Assembly: GCA_028694715.1 (NCBI GenBank)
Contig: JAQVKJ010000039.1
Location: 1-8,395, forward strand
Origin: Weeksellaceae bacterium
Lineage (GTDB): Bacteria; Bacteroidota; Bacteroidia; Flavobacteriales; Weeksellaceae
Direction: 5' to 3'
DNA length: 8,395 nt
Numbering within the stretch: position 1 is the stretch's first letter; each line of letters starts with the position of its first letter. This document shows, piece after piece, positions 6,449 through 8,395 of this stretch. Below the pieces are notes generated by a model. The model saw only the letters and a list, made by a program, of their open reading frames with translations. It was not told the origin of the DNA and ran no database searches. The position numbers and the translations under genes are program-made.

Positions 6449-7842
6449 AAAAGAACATTGACCCAATTTTTAAAAACAAGTTGGACAGTCCGCAGAAAGC
6501 ACCCGATGGTGCTTGGGATTACATCCAGAGTCAACTTCCCCCAGAAGATGACACTAAACCACTGCTTCCATTCTGGAAAAAGCACTTGGGAATAGCCATT
6601 TTGGCGGCAGTACTTGTAGGAACAGGATTGGTGATTATCGGTAATAAATCCTTGTTTACTCAAGAGCCAGTGAATCAAATTACACATGATTCTATGGAGC
6701 AATTAAATACAGATTTTGAAGGTAAGAAAGTCCAACAAAATCAAATGAATTTCAAAACCGAAGGGAAGATTTCCAATGCCCCAACTCAGCAAAATGAAAG
6801 ACAAACAGCCACAGATGTAAATCAACAGTACGGCAACGATGGTGCATATAAAATCAGTAATGTAGATAAGTATCAATCTACAAAGGGCAATGTGTCACAA
6901 AACAATCATCAAGGTGTAAATACTCCCAACGAGCAAAATGATTTATTTTCTACCGTTCTCACTCAAAATTATGCACAGACCAAAGCAATAAAAAAACCAT
7001 GGAGTCCTGAACTCATCTTTATTGAATCATCCGCTTTGCTGAAAGAAATTTATATCCAAAATGAAAACTTGATTGCATCTACTATCCCAGACAGCAAATC
7101 AGAAAAACAGAAAGAAAGGAAAAACAAATTCAAAATGGATTTTGATAAATTCTATCTATCAGGATTTGTATCCCCAACTGGATTAAATACTTTCGTAGGA
7201 TCTTCCATGCTTTCTGATAACTTGAACGAATATAAAACAGAAAACAATATCACCCTTTCATACGGACTCAAAGCCGCTTATGCAATCCATCCAAAAGTAA
7301 AAATCCGTACAGGTCTTTCTGTCATTGGATTTGAACAAATCACCAAAAATGTTTTGTTGTCCACTGGCTTTTCTGAAACTGCGGACTCATTTACAAGTGC
7401 TAATGATAATATAATTTATAGTGGAAACCTCAGAATCCACAATCCCAACGAAACAAATGACCTCAGCTATAGAATTTCCGATGGCGATGTACAGCAGCAG
7501 TCACAGTTTATAGAAATCCCACTGGAAGCAGAAATTTCAGTTTTCCAGAGTGGTTCCATCGGCATCAGCGCAACCGGAGGTGGAAGTACATGGCTTTTGT
7601 CAAAAAACAAAATATACGCACACACCAACGGACATACGGAGGAACTCGGCAAGGCGGACAACCTAAACAAAACTTCCTTCAGTGCCAATGCAGGTCTTAA
7701 ATTCGATATGAAAATCTCTGAGAATGTACAACTCAATGTTGAACCCAATTTCAAATATCTACTGAACCCGGTGAGGAACATTGAGAATTACAGTCCATAC
7801 ACCATTGGCGTTAATGCTGGAGTAACCGTAAAAATAAAATAA
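6445..7842 (+). CDS. Anti-sigma-like protein with one TM helix, long linker and C-terminal beta-barrel (Dma-like)
   Basis: The 465-residue protein has four parts. Residues 1-44 are cytoplasmic, with IFKNKLDSPQ..APDGAWDYIQSQL, the short F/W-containing motif common at the start of Bacteroidota anti-sigma proteins. A single transmembrane helix lies at about 48-65, preceded by KK (N-in). Residues 71-180 are low-complexity, with 33 Q or N of 110, and the linker runs on in charged sequence to about 230. From 234 to the end I count about eight amphipathic strand-like segments, separated by turns and ending in GVNAGVTVKIK, as in Bacteroidota outer-membrane beta-barrel domains. This plan fits a protein anchored in both membranes that holds the sigma factor at the inner membrane. 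Dual membrane-spanning anti-sigma factors (Dma1 with sigma Das1) of Bacteroides thetaiotaomicron are the nearest described case known to me. The gene overlaps the sigma gene by four bases. Alternatively the C-terminus could be a soluble periplasmic beta domain. Automated annotation would probably call it only an outer-membrane barrel protein. Confidence 0.8.
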   Translation: MKKNIDPIFKNKLDSPQKAPDGAWDYIQSQLPPEDDTKPLLPFWKKHLGIAILAAVLVGTGLVIIGNKSLFTQEPVNQITHDSMEQLNTDFEGKKVQQNQMNFKTEGKISNAPTQQNERQTATDVNQQYGNDGAYKISNVDKYQSTKGNVSQNNHQGVNTPNEQNDLFSTVLTQNYAQTKAIKKPWSPELIFIESSALLKEIYIQNENLIASTIPDSKSEKQKERKNKFKMDFDKFYLSGFVSPTGLNTFVGSSMLSDNLNEYKTENNITLSYGLKAAYAIHPKVKIRTGLSVIGFEQITKNVLLSTGFSETADSFTSANDNIIYSGNLRIHNPNETNDLSYRISDGDVQQQSQFIEIPLEAEISVFQSGSIGISATGGGSTWLLSKNKIYAHTNGHTEELGKADNLNKTSFSANAGLKFDMKISENVQLNVEPNFKYLLNPVRNIENYSPYTIGVNAGVTVKIK

Positions 7843-7853
7843 CACCAAGGATT

Positions 7854-8183
7854 TTGGAAGAAAAATCTTTTTATGACAAAGTCTATGATGCAGTGCGCAA
7901 CATCCCTGAAGGCAGGGTCACTTCATATGGAGCAATCGCTGAATTCTTAGGCAGAAAAGGCTCCGCAAGGATGGTAGGATGGGCAATGAGCAATTCCCAC
8001 ACCCTTACAGATGTACCTGCGCACAGAGTTGTCAATCGGAACGGACTTCTGACAGGAAAACACCATTTCAGACCACCTGAACTAATGCAGCAATTGCTTG
8101 AAAATGAAGGAATCACCGTAGTCGATGACCAAATCCAGAATTTCAAAAAAGTGTTTTGGTTGCCAATGGACAAGAAGGATTGA
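7854..8183 (+). CDS. MGMT-family alkyltransferase-like protein (ATL), active-site Cys replaced by Ala
   Basis: This 109-residue protein is the DNA-binding domain of O6-alkylguanine-DNA alkyltransferases without their N-terminal domain. The helix-turn-helix is at about 24-47 (SYGAIAEFLGRKGSARMVGWAMSNS), with R39 in place of the arginine that flips out the damaged base. The active-site loop reads VPAHRVVNRNG at 54-64. The catalytic cysteine of the PCHR motif is replaced by A56, so it cannot transfer the alkyl group. Such ATL proteins bind O6-alkylguanine and hand it to nucleotide excision repair. The start is TTG at 7854, with AAGG three bases upstream; it matches the usual family N-terminus (EEKSFYDKVY). 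Only 11 bases separate it from the barrel-protein stop, so it is probably the last gene of the sigma-factor operon. Confidence 0.93.
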   Translation: MEEKSFYDKVYDAVRNIPEGRVTSYGAIAEFLGRKGSARMVGWAMSNSHTLTDVPAHRVVNRNGLLTGKHHFRPPELMQQLLENEGITVVDDQIQNFKKVFWLPMDKKD

Positions 8184-8189
8184 AAGCTG

Positions 8190-8207
8190 AAGTTTGACTG
8201 AAAACTT
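8190..8207. terminator. Weak hairpin between convergent genes
   Basis: AAGTTT, a six-base loop GACTGA, then AAACTT lie in the 30-base gap between the ATL stop and the SMR stop. The stem is AT-rich with a single G-C pair, and the run of T after it is short. It could serve both strands, but the signal is weak and may be chance. Confidence 0.3.
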
Positions 8208-8213
8208 TCTGAA

Positions 8214-8395
8214 TTAATTTGAAAGGTATTTAAGCCCTACAATGGATGCAATCAGGGTAGTGATAAAGAACAATCGTTTGAAATTGGCCGGTTCATTAAA
8301 AATAACAATCCCCATCAGCACTGTACCCACCGCACCAATCCCTGTCCAAACGGCATAGGCAGTACCAATCGGAATCTCTTGAGTAGCTTTGATTA
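8214..8395 (-). CDS. Small multidrug resistance (SMR) transporter, SugE/Gdx-like, C-terminal part
   Basis: Only the last 59 codons are in the window; the start lies beyond the right edge. The frame reads QEIPIGTAYAVWTGIGAVGT, the third transmembrane helix signature of SMR proteins, then LMGIVIFNEPANFKR and a fourth helix LFFITTLIASIVGLKYL. SMR proteins are four-helix inner-membrane dimers that exchange protons for cations. The GTAYAVWTGIGAVG form is typical of the SugE/Gdx subgroup, which exports guanidinium, rather than of EmrE. The essential N-terminal glutamate and the first two helices cannot be seen, so the subtype is provisional. SMR genes sometimes occur in adjacent pairs, and a partner could lie to the right. 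It is convergent with the ATL gene, 30 bases away. Confidence 0.88.
   Translation of the reverse strand, partial: IKATQEIPIGTAYAVWTGIGAVGTVLMGIVIFNEPANFKRLFFITTLIASIVGLKYLSN

Noticed and set aside
6280..6702. Minus-strand frame of 140 codons over the sigma/anti-sigma junction
   Set aside because: It opposes two genes with clear domains and a coupled ATGA junction; its sequence is rich in C, W and F and resembles no family.

Overview
The window looks like chromosomal DNA of a Bacteroidota bacterium, probably of the Flavobacteriales; the order is less certain than the phylum. The grounds are low to moderate GC, weak or absent Shine-Dalgarno sites, a TAnnTTTG-type -7 element, a 'four helix bundle' (23S-IVP-like) gene set in short AT-rich repeats, a FadN-type beta-oxidation protein, and an ECF sigma factor followed by an anti-sigma-like protein with a C-terminal beta-barrel.

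Left third, minus strand (1-3256): a fatty-acid degradation operon is read right to left. It begins with a MarR-family regulator. Eleven bases later comes a 785-residue bifunctional 3-hydroxyacyl-CoA dehydrogenase/enoyl-CoA hydratase with the domain order of Bacillus FadN. A small four-helix-bundle gene follows, clearly poorer in GC and flanked by inverted clusters of a roughly 7-bp repeat; the right cluster overlaps the fadN stop codon. The MarR promoter has a perfect TANNTTTG element directly beside a perfect 26-bp palindrome, which is a strong operator candidate.

Middle (3358-5304): glgB, the glycogen branching enzyme, is transcribed divergently from the MarR gene and shares the palindrome-bearing intergenic region with it.

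Right third, plus strand (about 5421-8183): a compact four-gene unit encodes a small lipoprotein, an ECF sigma factor, a membrane-anchored anti-sigma-like protein and an alkyltransferase-like (ATL) protein. It is preceded by a good ECF-type promoter candidate. The third protein has a cytoplasmic anti-sigma-like N-terminus, one transmembrane helix, a long Q/N-rich linker and a C-terminal beta-barrel. It therefore looks built to span the periplasm and both membranes, like the dual membrane-spanning anti-sigma factors (Dma) reported in Bacteroides thetaiotaomicron. The sigma and anti-sigma genes overlap by four bases (ATGA). The lipoprotein gene appears to carry an in-frame TAG that removes its last strand; the frame past it ends three bases before the TTG start of the sigma gene. 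This envelope-signalling operon is the most interesting part of the window.

Right edge: the C-terminal 59 residues of a small multidrug resistance (SMR) transporter, closest by motif to the SugE/Gdx subtype, run in on the minus strand, convergent with the ATL gene.
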